DNA from: JAJRZX01 sp964407495
Lineage (GTDB): Bacteria > Desulfobacterota > GWC2-55-46 > JADFVP01
Assembly (NCBI GenBank): GCA_964407495.1
Contig: CAYOVP010000001.1
Location: 1 to 64,000 of the forward strand
Reading direction: 5' to 3'
Length of the DNA: 64,000 nt
In this document: positions 35,253 to 44,060 of the stretch, piece after piece
Layout of the letters: each line of letters begins with the position of its first letter
Position numbering within the stretch: position 1 is the stretch's first letter
The notes under the pieces: model-generated
Told to the model about the DNA's origin: nothing
What the model saw: the letters and a program-made list of their open reading frames with translations, nothing else
Database searches by the model: none
Made by a program: the position numbers and the translations under genes

Positions 35253-36323
35253 ATGGCGCTCTCGCTCTCTCAAATCTTCGGATCAAAAGAAACAGTAGCC
35301 CTTGATGTGGGGTCGAGTTCCATCAAACTCGTCCAGATGTCCATGGGCAAGCAGGGCTGGCGTATAGACAAACTGGGCATGAAAGAACTCCCCCCAGAGG
35401 TCATTGTCGACGGCTCCATCATCGACTCCATGACAGTCGTAAATACGATCAAGGAACTCCTGAAGGAACACAACGTAAAGACGAAACAGGCCGTCTCCGC
35501 CCTTACCGGGCATTATGTCATAATCAAGAAGGTCACCTTCCCCGCCGCCACTGAAGACGAACTCGCCGAATCCATTCAATGGGAGGCCGAGCAGTATATC
35601 CCCTTCCCCGTATCTGAGGTGAATCTCGATTTCCAGATCCTTGGTGCCGATACAGAGGGCAGGGGGCAGATGGACGTAATGCTTGTAGCCGTGAAGAAGG
35701 ACGTCATAGGCGATTATACCAATGTGCTCAAGGAGGCCGGCCTTACCCCTGTCGTAATTGATGTGGACGCCTTTGCCATCGAGAACATGATGGAGATAAA
35801 TTACCCCGTAGTGGCCGGCGAGATGATAGCCGTAGTCAATATCGGTGCGAGCATCACGAGCCTTACGGTCATAGCAGATGGGGTAACGGCCTTTACACGC
35901 TCCATCCCAATGGGCGGCAACCAGTTCACCGAGGAGATCCAGCGTGTCCTTGGTCTGGGGTTTGCCGAGGCAGAGGCCATCAAGACCGGCAAGAGCGGGG
36001 CGGAACGCGAGGCAGAGATGGCGCCTGCCATCTCGCTTGTCACCAATAATCTCATCATGGATGTCAAGAGGTCCCTGGACTTCTTTCTTGCAGGCGGACA
36101 GGACCTGAATGTTAACAAGATATATCTTGCCGGTGGCGGTTCCAAGATAAAGGGCCTTGGGGAACTCATGCAGGAGAAGACCGCCATACCAGTGGAGCCC
36201 ATAGACCCCTTCAAGAACGTGGACATCGCGGTCCGCAATATGAGCCAAGAGGAAATAAAAGACCTTGCGCTCTTTTTTGGTGTTGGCGTTGGTCTTGGTA
36301 TCAGGAGGGCAGGAGACAGATGA
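35253..36323 (+). CDS. pilM: Type IV pilus assembly protein PilM
   Basis: 356-residue actin-like ATPase of the inner-membrane alignment complex that binds the PilN N-terminus. Visible are the phosphate-1 motif VALDVGSSSIKLVQ near residue 15, IQWEAEQYIPFP near residue 108, a second phosphate loop VVNIGASITSLTV and the adenosine motif IYLAGGGSKIKGL. Start ATG at 35253. Its stop overlaps pilN by four bases. Confidence 0.95.
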   Translation: MALSLSQIFGSKETVALDVGSSSIKLVQMSMGKQGWRIDKLGMKELPPEVIVDGSIIDSMTVVNTIKELLKEHNVKTKQAVSALTGHYVIIKKVTFPAATEDELAESIQWEAEQYIPFPVSEVNLDFQILGADTEGRGQMDVMLVAVKKDVIGDYTNVLKEAGLTPVVIDVDAFAIENMMEINYPVVAGEMIAVVNIGASITSLTVIADGVTAFTRSIPMGGNQFTEEIQRVLGLGFAEAEAIKTGKSGAEREAEMAPAISLVTNNLIMDVKRSLDFFLAGGQDLNVNKIYLAGGGSKIKGLGELMQEKTAIPVEPIDPFKNVDIAVRNMSQEEIKDLALFFGVGVGLGIRRAGDR

Positions 36324-36859
36324 TACGCATAAATCTTCTGCCCGTAAGGGCGGCGAGAAAGCGGGAGTTCATACGTTTTCAACTCACCATCGCCGGGCTG
36401 GTCACGATCTTTGTCATCAGTCTCTCGCTCGCGTATTTTTTTATAGTCCGGAGTGAGGCCAGGTCGCTTCAGGATAATATCGAACGGGGGCAGAAGGAAC
36501 TTACGCAACTTAGAAGAAAGGTGGGAGAACTGGCCCTCATCAAGCAACAGAAGAAGGTTGTAGAGGAGAAACTCAAGGTCATAAACAACCTGGAGGCGGC
36601 GCGCACCGGCCCCACGACGCTCTTCATGACAGTAAGCAACGCCATACCAGAGAAGGCCTGGCTCAATACCTTTCAGGACAAGGGGCGGATTATTACGCTT
36701 ACTGGCTTCGCCTATAATGACGAGATCGTGGCAGAGTTTATGAGAAGGCTTCAGCGCAATACCCGTATCAGCGCAGTGGAGCTTGACGTGGTCCAGAGAG
36801 TTACGGAAAAAGAGACGGGTGCGGATGTCGTAAAATTCGTTATCAACCTGCAGAAGTAA
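36320..36859 (+). CDS. pilN: Type IV pilus assembly protein PilN
   Basis: 179-residue bitopic inner-membrane protein. The N-terminal IRINLLPVRAARKRE is the conserved PilM-binding segment; the membrane helix is at about residues 24-45, followed by a coiled coil (48-90) and a ferredoxin-like periplasmic domain. It forms a heterodimer with PilO, whose gene follows after 17 bases. Confidence 0.94.
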   Translation: MIRINLLPVRAARKREFIRFQLTIAGLVTIFVISLSLAYFFIVRSEARSLQDNIERGQKELTQLRRKVGELALIKQQKKVVEEKLKVINNLEAARTGPTTLFMTVSNAIPEKAWLNTFQDKGRIITLTGFAYNDEIVAEFMRRLQRNTRISAVELDVVQRVTEKETGADVVKFVINLQK

Positions 36860-36876
36860 CTGCGTGGTGCTGACCA

Positions 36877-37476
36877 ATGGCTCTTAGCGATAAATTCGAT
36901 TCACTATTAAAACTCCCGCTCTCGAAGAAGATAGCCATACTGGTGGTTGTAAACATCATTATCGCCGGTGGCATCTACTGGTTCATTACCGGGCCGAAGA
37001 TAGACGAAGTTCGGCAGATGAGGACCGAGATGGCAAAACTCTCTGTCAAACTCGAGGAGAGCAGGCGCGTGGCATCTGACCTGCCGCGCTACATCAAGCA
37101 AAAGAAAGAACTTGAGGCAAGATTGTCCGAGGCCGTGGCGAGACTCCCGAATGAGAAGGAGATACCAGACCTCATAGACGCCATAAGCAACGCGGCCAAG
37201 AAGAGCGGCCTCAAGATACTCCTTTTCAAACCCCTGCGTGAGGTGAAAAAGGGTTTTTACGCAGAGTTGCCTATCAACATGTCTGTAGAGGGCCGCTTTG
37301 AGAGCCTCTATGACTTTAGCGTAAAGGTGGGCAACCTCCCGCGCATAGTCAATCTTACGTCCATGAATGTCATCTCCATGGGACACAAGAACCGTACGCC
37401 GGAACTCAAGGCCGATTTTGTGGCGACTACATTCAGGTTCATACCCGGTGCGCTCAAAATTGCGGAGAAGAAATAA
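36877..37476 (+). CDS. pilO: Type IV pilus assembly protein PilO
   Basis: 199 residues: short cytoplasmic start, membrane helix at about 18-38 (KIAILVVVNIIIAGGIYWF), coiled coil (45-90) and a ferredoxin-like domain with the PilO pattern LPNEKEIPDLIDAISNAAKKSGLKILLFKP. The stop codon shares one base with the pilP start, so translation is coupled. Confidence 0.94.
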   Translation: MALSDKFDSLLKLPLSKKIAILVVVNIIIAGGIYWFITGPKIDEVRQMRTEMAKLSVKLEESRRVASDLPRYIKQKKELEARLSEAVARLPNEKEIPDLIDAISNAAKKSGLKILLFKPLREVKKGFYAELPINMSVEGRFESLYDFSVKVGNLPRIVNLTSMNVISMGHKNRTPELKADFVATTFRFIPGALKIAEKK

Positions 37477-37997
37477 TGACCCGTGGATTGATAAAATTGC
37501 TCCTGGTCATTACACTGCCCCTTCTGCTCGTGGCCTGCGGGTCTGACGAGACCGAGACCTTTGTGCCCAAGAGGGCGCATCCCAGGATAGCGGAAAAAAA
37601 GCCCGATGAGACCCTGCCTCGCATGGAGCACAAGAAAATAAGCATGGAGAGACCGAGGCGGAATCCCTTTCTGAGTTATATCATCGTAAGAAAGGGGAGG
37701 GAAAAGGCAAAGAGGATAAAGGGGCCCCTGGAGTGTTGCGAACTGGATCTATTCCGCGTAATGGCCGTTGTGCTCAGCGGCGACAGTTCCTACGCCCTCG
37801 TGCAGTCTCCCGACGGCAAGAGATATATCGTACGCAGGGGAGACCTCATGGGGCAGAAGAGCGGCAGGATAATAAAGATAGATTCTACTGGCATCAAGGT
37901 AAGAGAGTATATAAGAGATGATGACGGCCGCGTCGTTTCCTTCAAGGACCGGCCGCTTAAGATACTGACAAGGGAAGAAGGCGGCATCACGAAGTGA
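37476..37997 (+). CDS. pilP: Type IV pilus lipoprotein PilP
   Basis: 173 residues. Lipobox LLVAC with Cys21 as the lipidated residue; then a disordered basic linker (30-75) and the homology-region beta domain with RNPFLSY, MAVVLSG, ALVQSPDGKRYIVRRGDLMG and GIKVREYIRDDDGRV. PilP links the PilNO dimer to the PilQ secretin, the next gene. Normal length. Confidence 0.93.
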   Translation: MTRGLIKLLLVITLPLLLVACGSDETETFVPKRAHPRIAEKKPDETLPRMEHKKISMERPRRNPFLSYIIVRKGREKAKRIKGPLECCELDLFRVMAVVLSGDSSYALVQSPDGKRYIVRRGDLMGQKSGRIIKIDSTGIKVREYIRDDDGRVVSFKDRPLKILTREEGGITK

Positions 37998-38069
37998 GAG
38001 GGCGGATATCTCCTTGCCGCCAATGCCCTGGCCCTTTGCCAAACATCCATGTAGCACAGGGAGGTTCAA

Positions 38070-41000
38070 ATGCGTTCCTTTTTATCAGATAAAAAACGCG
38101 CGAAAGGGTGGTGCTCTGTTCTGCTGGCAACCTTTTTCATCGTTGTCTTGTCTGGGTGTTCCACATTGGGACTCAGGGGCCCTGAAGAAAACGATGAAGC
38201 ATTGGAACAGAGCCAGCAGAAAACAGAGGTGGAGGCCCCGCTGAAGGTAACGGCCATAAACCTCCTCGGCGATGGCAGTAGCGTACTCATCGCCACGAAC
38301 AGGCCTGCTGAGTATACCTCCTTCACCCTTACCGGCCCTCCACGACTCGTCATAGATCTTCCCGAGGCCGACCTCTATGATGTGCTTGAGACCACCAAGG
38401 TAAACAACAAGTACCTGAAGAGCATAAACGTAGTCACTTATGGCGGAAAGGAAAAGATCGGACGGATAATACTCGAACTCCAGGAAGGGATAAACCACGA
38501 TGTAACCGCCACTGATCAGGGGGTGCTCATACGGCTCGGCCATGGCCCGCTTGCCGACGCCCCGGAGGGCGCCATCGATGATGGCGGCGTGGTGGTGGCT
38601 TCTTCTGGTGATGTGGTCATAGGCGCGAAGCAACCGGTGGCCGAGGCAGAACCAGAAGACATGGCGCCAGCCACCACGGTTGAGGAACTCAAGTCTTACA
38701 CGGATGAGGGTGAGACGGTAATACAGATAATCTCCGACGGGGCCGTTGGCAAGTACAATACCTTCGAACTCTCGGAGCCCGCAAGAATAGTTATCGACGT
38801 CTGGAATGTGAGGAACGAGACGGGCCTTAAGTCTCTGGTGGTGGAGAGTGACGACATAAAAGACGTCCGTGTGGGTAACCACCCCGACAAGGTGCGTTTT
38901 GTCATCGACCTTGCAGGTAATGATATACCCCCCTATGTGGTAACAGGCGATGGAGACCATATCACCGTTACGTTCAGATCTTCGACTCCTGATAATGGTG
39001 AGGAAGATCTTACTGAGGAGGACTCCGTAACACCAGATGGAGCGGCCATGGACGAGGCTGTTGCAGAGGATGGCGGTGGTGAGGCCGCTGTGGTGGCGGA
39101 GGATGGGGCCGGTTCCGTGGATGAGGCGGGAGGCGAAAGCGCAGTTGGTCTTAGTAATGCCGCCTTTGAGGCCGGCTCTGGCGTGGCCACGGTAGTGACA
39201 GCAGGGGCTGGCTCGGCAGAAGAGAGTACGGCCATAGGAGGCGAAGGCCTCTCGTCCGGGATGGGTGAGGTGGCCGCTGATGAGGGCATGGACAGTGGGG
39301 ATGAAGGAGCGGTTGTGACGGCTGAAGATACCTCTCTTGACGAGGGAGGTGCTCTTGACGAGAGCCCTACAGCAGAGGAACTTGCGCAGGAAGATACCAC
39401 TTCGATGGAGGGAGCGCAGGCGCCCTCTGAGGTGAGCAAGACCCAAGACAGAGCCGCTGAGACGGACCTCTCTGAAGGTACTTCCCTTGAAACGGAAAGC
39501 CGTGGCCCCGAGGTGGTGGCCGCGGTGGAGGGGACCACCATTGCCGCCGGCGAGGATACAACGGCCAGTGACCAGGATGTGAGTTCTGTTATAGAAGAGA
39601 GCGGCGCCGAGGTGGAAGAGGCCCTGAAGGCCGAGAAAGAGGCCGAGGAGGCCGCTGCCGCGGCTGTGGAAGAAGAGGCCGCCTCGACAGAAGAGACCAC
39701 TTCGGATGAATCCCCCATAGAGGCCGGCACGGCAGCGCTGCCTGAGGAGGCCGCAACTCCGGCCAGAGAAGTGGCACCTGTCACAGAGGCCGTTGTCGAG
39801 ACGCCCGCTGCGCCGAGGGCCGGTAACGAGGTAAACGATATTACCTTCAAGAAGATAGACGGCAAAGGCTTCCTTACCGTAAAGACCTCGAAGAGCCCTG
39901 CCTACACCATAAAGGAATCGAGTGACCACAGGACAGTGGTGATCGATATATCCGATGCAGAGATAAGGGACGAACTGGTAAGAACACTCGACGCCTCGAA
40001 ACTGGGAACACCTGTGGCGGCCATAAGTTCCTACCAGGGCTCAGAGGAGCCTCCGGTGACACGCATCCTCATAAGCCTTTCCTCAGATGCCTCTCACAGT
40101 GTCATGGAGCTCGACGGCACCCTCAATGTCATCTTCACCCCAACGGCCAAGCCGGTTCTTGCCAAGGTCACTGCATCAGAAGGTGTGGTCTCAGAAGGGC
40201 TCAAGACGCCCAGGTACACTGGCAAGAGGATTGACCTCGACATGATGGATGCGAGGATAACAGATATACTGAGGCTTCTTGCCGAGGTGAGCAACCTGAA
40301 CATAATCGCCTCTGATGACGTGCAGGGCACCATATCGCTCAGGCTCCGTGATGTGCCTTGGGACCAGGCATTTGATATCATACTCAAGGCCAAGGGGCTG
40401 GACAAGATACGGGTGGGCAACGTAATCCGCGTGGCCCCTGCCGCCAGGATAGCGCAGGAGCGCGATGCCGCCCTCGCCGCACAGAAGGCAAGCGAGAAAC
40501 TGGAACCACTGAGCATAGAGTTCGTGGCCATCAATTATGCAAAGGCCGAGGAACTGGAAGGACACGTCAAGAACGTACTCTCGGACCGCGGTAGTGTTAC
40601 GAGCGAGAAGCGAACCAACACACTCATAATCAAGGACATAAAGAAGGGGATACGGGCGGCCAAGGAACTTGTGGCGCGTCTCGACACCCCCATACCACAG
40701 GTCCTTATAGAGGCTCGCATAGTCGAGGCGGCAAGCAGTTTCTCGCGCGATCTTGGCATCCAGTGGGGTGTGGACTACCAGACCAACGGCAATGTCGCTA
40801 CAGACCTCTTTGGTAGTGGCGTTGACAGCACGGGTGCACCTGCCCCGGGTCAGACCCCGCCATCGACTACAACAACACCAGTCTTCAAGCAACGGAGCGG
40901 TGTTCAGAACTTCGCAGTAAACCTGCCGGCCACCGGCTCCATTGGCACTCTCGGCGCCCTGGGCTTTGTCCTCGGAAAGGCGGGGCAGAACCCGCTGGTC

Positions 41001-41507
41001 CTCGACCTTCGTCTCTCTGCCGGTGAGCAGGAAGGTCAACTCCGAACCATATCGAGGCCGCGTGTCGTAACCATGGACAACAAAGAGGCCAAGATAGAGG
41101 ACGGTGAGTCCGTACCCTTTGAGACCACCTCTGCTTCCGGCACGAGTACCATCTTCGTCGACGCCAACCTCAGCCTTACGGTTACGCCACATATCACGCC
41201 CGATGGAAGCGTTCTGATGAAGATTAAGGCAAGCAAGAACTCCATAGGTAGCTTTACGACTTCTTCGGGAGAGCCCAGCATCGTAAAGAAAGAGGCCTCT
41301 ACCGAAGTACTCGTAAGAGATGGAGAGACAACCGTCATAGGGGGAATCATAAGTTCTGACTCCAACCATACAGACAGCGGTATCCCCTACCTCAAGGACA
41401 TCCCCATACTTGGGAAATTCTTCAGGAGCAAGTCCACCAAGGAGTCGCAGAAGGAACTCCTCATATTCATCACTCCTACCATAATGAAGAATAAGATGAG
41501 AGGGTGA
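38070..41507 (+). CDS. pilQ: Type IV pilus secretin PilQ, enlarged
   Basis: Outer-membrane pore for the pilus. 1145 residues, against about 700-900 usual. Signal peptide with a lipobox-like VLSGC (Cys30). AMIN domains at about 53-155, 208-308 and 588-690; between the last two a 270-residue Glu/Ala/Gly-rich acidic linker (about 312-585). Secretin STN domain 725-790 (DARITDILRLLAEVSNLNIIAS), N1 domain 815-890, secretin pore 895-1140 with ISRPRVVTMDNKEAKIEDGESVPF and the end KELLIFITPTIM. GGGAGG lies 5 bases before the ATG at 38070. AMIN domains bind peptidoglycan; the linker may span a thick or distant wall layer, which is inference. Confidence 0.95.
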   Translation: MRSFLSDKKRAKGWCSVLLATFFIVVLSGCSTLGLRGPEENDEALEQSQQKTEVEAPLKVTAINLLGDGSSVLIATNRPAEYTSFTLTGPPRLVIDLPEADLYDVLETTKVNNKYLKSINVVTYGGKEKIGRIILELQEGINHDVTATDQGVLIRLGHGPLADAPEGAIDDGGVVVASSGDVVIGAKQPVAEAEPEDMAPATTVEELKSYTDEGETVIQIISDGAVGKYNTFELSEPARIVIDVWNVRNETGLKSLVVESDDIKDVRVGNHPDKVRFVIDLAGNDIPPYVVTGDGDHITVTFRSSTPDNGEEDLTEEDSVTPDGAAMDEAVAEDGGGEAAVVAEDGAGSVDEAGGESAVGLSNAAFEAGSGVATVVTAGAGSAEESTAIGGEGLSSGMGEVAADEGMDSGDEGAVVTAEDTSLDEGGALDESPTAEELAQEDTTSMEGAQAPSEVSKTQDRAAETDLSEGTSLETESRGPEVVAAVEGTTIAAGEDTTASDQDVSSVIEESGAEVEEALKAEKEAEEAAAAAVEEEAASTEETTSDESPIEAGTAALPEEAATPAREVAPVTEAVVETPAAPRAGNEVNDITFKKIDGKGFLTVKTSKSPAYTIKESSDHRTVVIDISDAEIRDELVRTLDASKLGTPVAAISSYQGSEEPPVTRILISLSSDASHSVMELDGTLNVIFTPTAKPVLAKVTASEGVVSEGLKTPRYTGKRIDLDMMDARITDILRLLAEVSNLNIIASDDVQGTISLRLRDVPWDQAFDIILKAKGLDKIRVGNVIRVAPAARIAQERDAALAAQKASEKLEPLSIEFVAINYAKAEELEGHVKNVLSDRGSVTSEKRTNTLIIKDIKKGIRAAKELVARLDTPIPQVLIEARIVEAASSFSRDLGIQWGVDYQTNGNVATDLFGSGVDSTGAPAPGQTPPSTTTTPVFKQRSGVQNFAVNLPATGSIGTLGALGFVLGKAGQNPLVLDLRLSAGEQEGQLRTISRPRVVTMDNKEAKIEDGESVPFETTSASGTSTIFVDANLSLTVTPHITPDGSVLMKIKASKNSIGSFTTSSGEPSIVKKEASTEVLVRDGETTVIGGIISSDSNHTDSGIPYLKDIPILGKFFRSKSTKESQKELLIFITPTIMKNKMRG

Positions 41508-41538
41508 GAGGGGGTTTCAGATTTACTTCTCGACCCTG

Positions 41539-41571
41539 CGCGCCTTCTGTAAGGAAGGCGCGTTTTTTTTT
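41539..41571 (+). terminator. Intrinsic terminator of the pil operon
   Basis: CGCGCCTTC (41539-41547), six-base loop, GAAGGCGCG (41554-41562), then nine T residues (41563-41571), 32 bases after the pilQ stop. A textbook rho-independent terminator. Confidence 0.93.
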
Positions 41572-41948
41572 GAGAGCAAGTGGCACCGGTTTTCTTTGGG
41601 TCTACGGTGGCAGGCGTTGGAGTCGCAGGCCCGGAACCAGAGGTGTATCGAAGCCAAGGCAAATAGATGCCTTTTGAGATCTTGCCTGACCTGCGTAGTA
41701 GTAGGAATCTCTTTCGAAGGGGAGAGTATCTCCAGGGATTCGAGCCTTAAGAAAGGGAAGAAAACTTCTTCTTGGGGCCTTGCCCTTTTCTCATCTGCTG
41801 AGTGCCGTCTTTACCCCCCCCCTCCTTTTTTTTCAGACAGCGGGACATGCTCTCTTGAGACCAAGAGGGCCTCGTCTTAGTCCCTTGCCGTCAGGAGGAG
41901 GGGGCGCAGTGCCAGGGGTTACCCCTCAATGAGAAGGGGCCTCAAGGT
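41572..41948. other. Gene-free gap between pilQ and the radical SAM gene
   Basis: 377 bases between convergent genes. It contains GGTTTTCTTTG at 41588-41598, matching the start of the interspersed repeats but without a hairpin after it. A 94-codon frame (41596-41880) has no start signal or family features. Nothing else is seen. Confidence 0.5.
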
Positions 41949-43622
41949 TCAATTACCCTTAATCGGTGCCAGCGCCTTGTCCGTATACTTGGTGGCCCCT
42001 GGATCGGCCTTTATGCGCCTTCGCGTGAGGCCGCACCTCAAGAGGAGCGGCAGGAGCCTCAGGTGGCTGGAGGCGATTTTCCATGCCCACCTGGGGTAGA
42101 AGACAAGCGGGTTCTCCACTTGGAGGCCCGGTCTCCTGTCGAGGCGGCGCCTGATGCGGAGATACCCTCCCTCCAGCGGGTGTATGCCCTCGTACCTTAT
42201 ACAGTAATAGAACCAGATGAGGAGGAACATCACCTTCCCAATGCTCATGCCGCTGGCCCTTGCGCGCTTCAGCACGGTCTCCATGTGCTCGGGTGTATAG
42301 TAGGTCTCCCAAGCGGCGCGGTAGACTTCCTCCCACTCTTTCCGCGTCATACGCGGGTGGTCTGTGGTGGCATGGTTCAGGTCGTAGTTGTTCATGTCCG
42401 GGTCCATCCACTTGCCGCTCTCATAGAGGAGTCTGTGGTCTTCAGAGCCGGGTAGGGGCGTGAGAAAGAAAAACTCCAGGAGGTCTACCGGTAGTTCCCT
42501 CTGTATGGTCCTTATGTCATCGAGTATCCTCTCCGGCGTGTCCGATGGAAAACCAAGGATATAGCCTGCGCAGGTAATGACGCCTACGCTTCGCCAGGCC
42601 TGGAGCATCCGCCTGTACTCGGCCATCTTGTTCTGCCTCTTGCCTGCGGCCTCGAGGTTCTCGCTGTTTATGTTCTCAAGACCAATGAATACACGGGCCA
42701 CCCCTGCCTTCCTCGCCTTTTCTATGAAGTGGGGTATACGATGGCACATGGTGTCCACCTGTATGGTGAGCCGTATGCTGGTCTTTTCCTCTTCCTGAAT
42801 CTCTATGAGACGGTCGAATATGGCCTCCCAGTTCCTGTTTCGTGCAAAGTTGTCGTCTGTTATGAAGAACCGAGATATACCTTGATCCAGGTTCTCGCGG
42901 ACGATCTGCTCCACGTCCTCTACGGAGCGGTGACGGGAGAGCCTGCCCTGGACGTTTATTATGGTGCAGAAACTGCACTTGAAGGGACAGCCCCTGCCAG
43001 CATCGAAACTCGTGAACTGGCCCATGGAGCGCGACAACAGCGACGCAGGAAGAAAGGGCCCTGGCTGGGACTCCACATCGGGGAGTTTCCCGAGGTAGTT
43101 GTACAGGGGCTTGAGCCTTCCGGCGTAGGCGTCTCTGAGGACTTCTTCGAGCCTGCCCTCGGCCTCGCCGGCAAAGAGCGTCACGCCCATCTCCTTGGCA
43201 CGCCTTATGTCCTCTGGCCACTCCTTGAGCATGGCAAGGCACCCGCTCACGTGAAACCCCCCGATACAGACCTGGATGCCGGCAGAGCGAAAACGCTCGG
43301 CAAGGTCCATGGCGCGCGGAAACTGGTTGGACTGCACACCAGTAAAGCCCACTAGCCCGCCGCCGCTACTGGAGCGTATCTGGTCTATGATTTTATTTAC
43401 CGGTATGCGCGTATTTGTCTCGTCATAGGCGCTTATGACGATTTCCACGTCCTCGCCGAGGACTTTCTTGCGTGCCAGGTCCCGCGTGAGGCCGTAGAGT
43501 ACGGCAAGGGTGTTAGAGGGCACGGCAGAGCGGTACCACTGGATGACATAGCCGTCATCGTCATAATGAGAGGGTTTTATGAGGACTACATGGAATTCTT
43601 TCTTCCGCGGTTCTACGGTCAT
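41949..43622 (-). CDS. B12-binding-domain radical SAM protein
   Basis: 557 residues: an N-terminal cobalamin-binding-like Rossmann domain (about 10-190, ending GGFHVSGCLAMLKEW and LFAGEAEG), then the radical SAM barrel with cluster motif CPFKCSFC near residue 215, and a C-terminal helical region with many aromatic and basic residues. Such enzymes (class B methylases and related) modify lipids, cofactors or natural products; substrate is unknown. The ATG at 43622 is preceded by AAGGGG five bases away; an ATG at 43637 contains that site and is less likely. It stands alone on the minus strand between pilus and signalling genes. Confidence 0.88.
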   Translation of the reverse strand: MTVEPRKKEFHVVLIKPSHYDDDGYVIQWYRSAVPSNTLAVLYGLTRDLARKKVLGEDVEIVISAYDETNTRIPVNKIIDQIRSSSGGGLVGFTGVQSNQFPRAMDLAERFRSAGIQVCIGGFHVSGCLAMLKEWPEDIRRAKEMGVTLFAGEAEGRLEEVLRDAYAGRLKPLYNYLGKLPDVESQPGPFLPASLLSRSMGQFTSFDAGRGCPFKCSFCTIINVQGRLSRHRSVEDVEQIVRENLDQGISRFFITDDNFARNRNWEAIFDRLIEIQEEEKTSIRLTIQVDTMCHRIPHFIEKARKAGVARVFIGLENINSENLEAAGKRQNKMAEYRRMLQAWRSVGVITCAGYILGFPSDTPERILDDIRTIQRELPVDLLEFFFLTPLPGSEDHRLLYESGKWMDPDMNNYDLNHATTDHPRMTRKEWEEVYRAAWETYYTPEHMETVLKRARASGMSIGKVMFLLIWFYYCIRYEGIHPLEGGYLRIRRRLDRRPGLQVENPLVFYPRWAWKIASSHLRLLPLLLRCGLTRRRIKADPGATKYTDKALAPIKGN

Positions 43623-44060
43623 TGTCCCCTTTCTCATGGCAGGGCCTGGCCCTTAACTTCTTTATGAGGTATATGGACTCTAATCACGGCATTTTCCATG
43701 GTCTCGAGAATAGGCACTTAGCGCTACACCCTCCGAGAAGCACCGTGAGATTGGTAGAGGATGAATCGGGCCCGAGGTGGCGTCTTGCAAGCAAGGACGG
43801 CCTTTCATGGTTTTTGCATGACATGGTCTTGTTCTGGGAGGGGCCATGAAGACGCCATGGCGCCATACTATACGTATCATATAATAACAAAGGTGCGCGC
43901 ATTGAAAAAGGAATTTATGGTGTCGCCACCTCTTCCTTGCCATGGCAAGGGCTGAAACTTTCAAATTTTTCTTTATTTTTTAAGACGAGTGTACTATATT
44001 TTATTTATAGTACCTCATGTGAGCACGCCTTTCTGCCTCTGGCAAAGGAGCCGCCCTGCC
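43623..44060. other. Gene-free gap with two palindromes, before the GGDEF-EAL gene
   Basis: About 440 bases between divergent genes with no supported coding. It holds the perfect palindrome CCTTGCCATGGCAAGG (43935-43950) and, nearer the gene, the inverted repeat at 43991. Several other CCATGG or TGCATG-containing short repeats occur. Promoters for both flanking genes must lie here, but no clear -35/-10 pair was identified. Confidence 0.45.
43991..44013. promoter_or_regulatory. GTACTATA-N7-TATAGTAC operator-like inverted repeat
   Basis: Perfect 8-bp arms (43991-43998 and 44006-44013) with a 7-base AT-only spacer, 47 bases before the chosen start codon of the GGDEF-EAL gene. AT-rich content and position suggest a dimeric regulator site overlapping the promoter. 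Confidence 0.5.

Noticed and set aside
41596..41880. 94-codon frame after pilQ
   Set aside because: No ribosome-binding site, no domain, and a Ser-rich composition typical of chance frames.
43991..44060. Extended N-terminus of the GGDEF-EAL protein from 43989
   Set aside because: It would translate the perfect palindrome, and AAAGGAG is correctly placed for the ATG at 44061.
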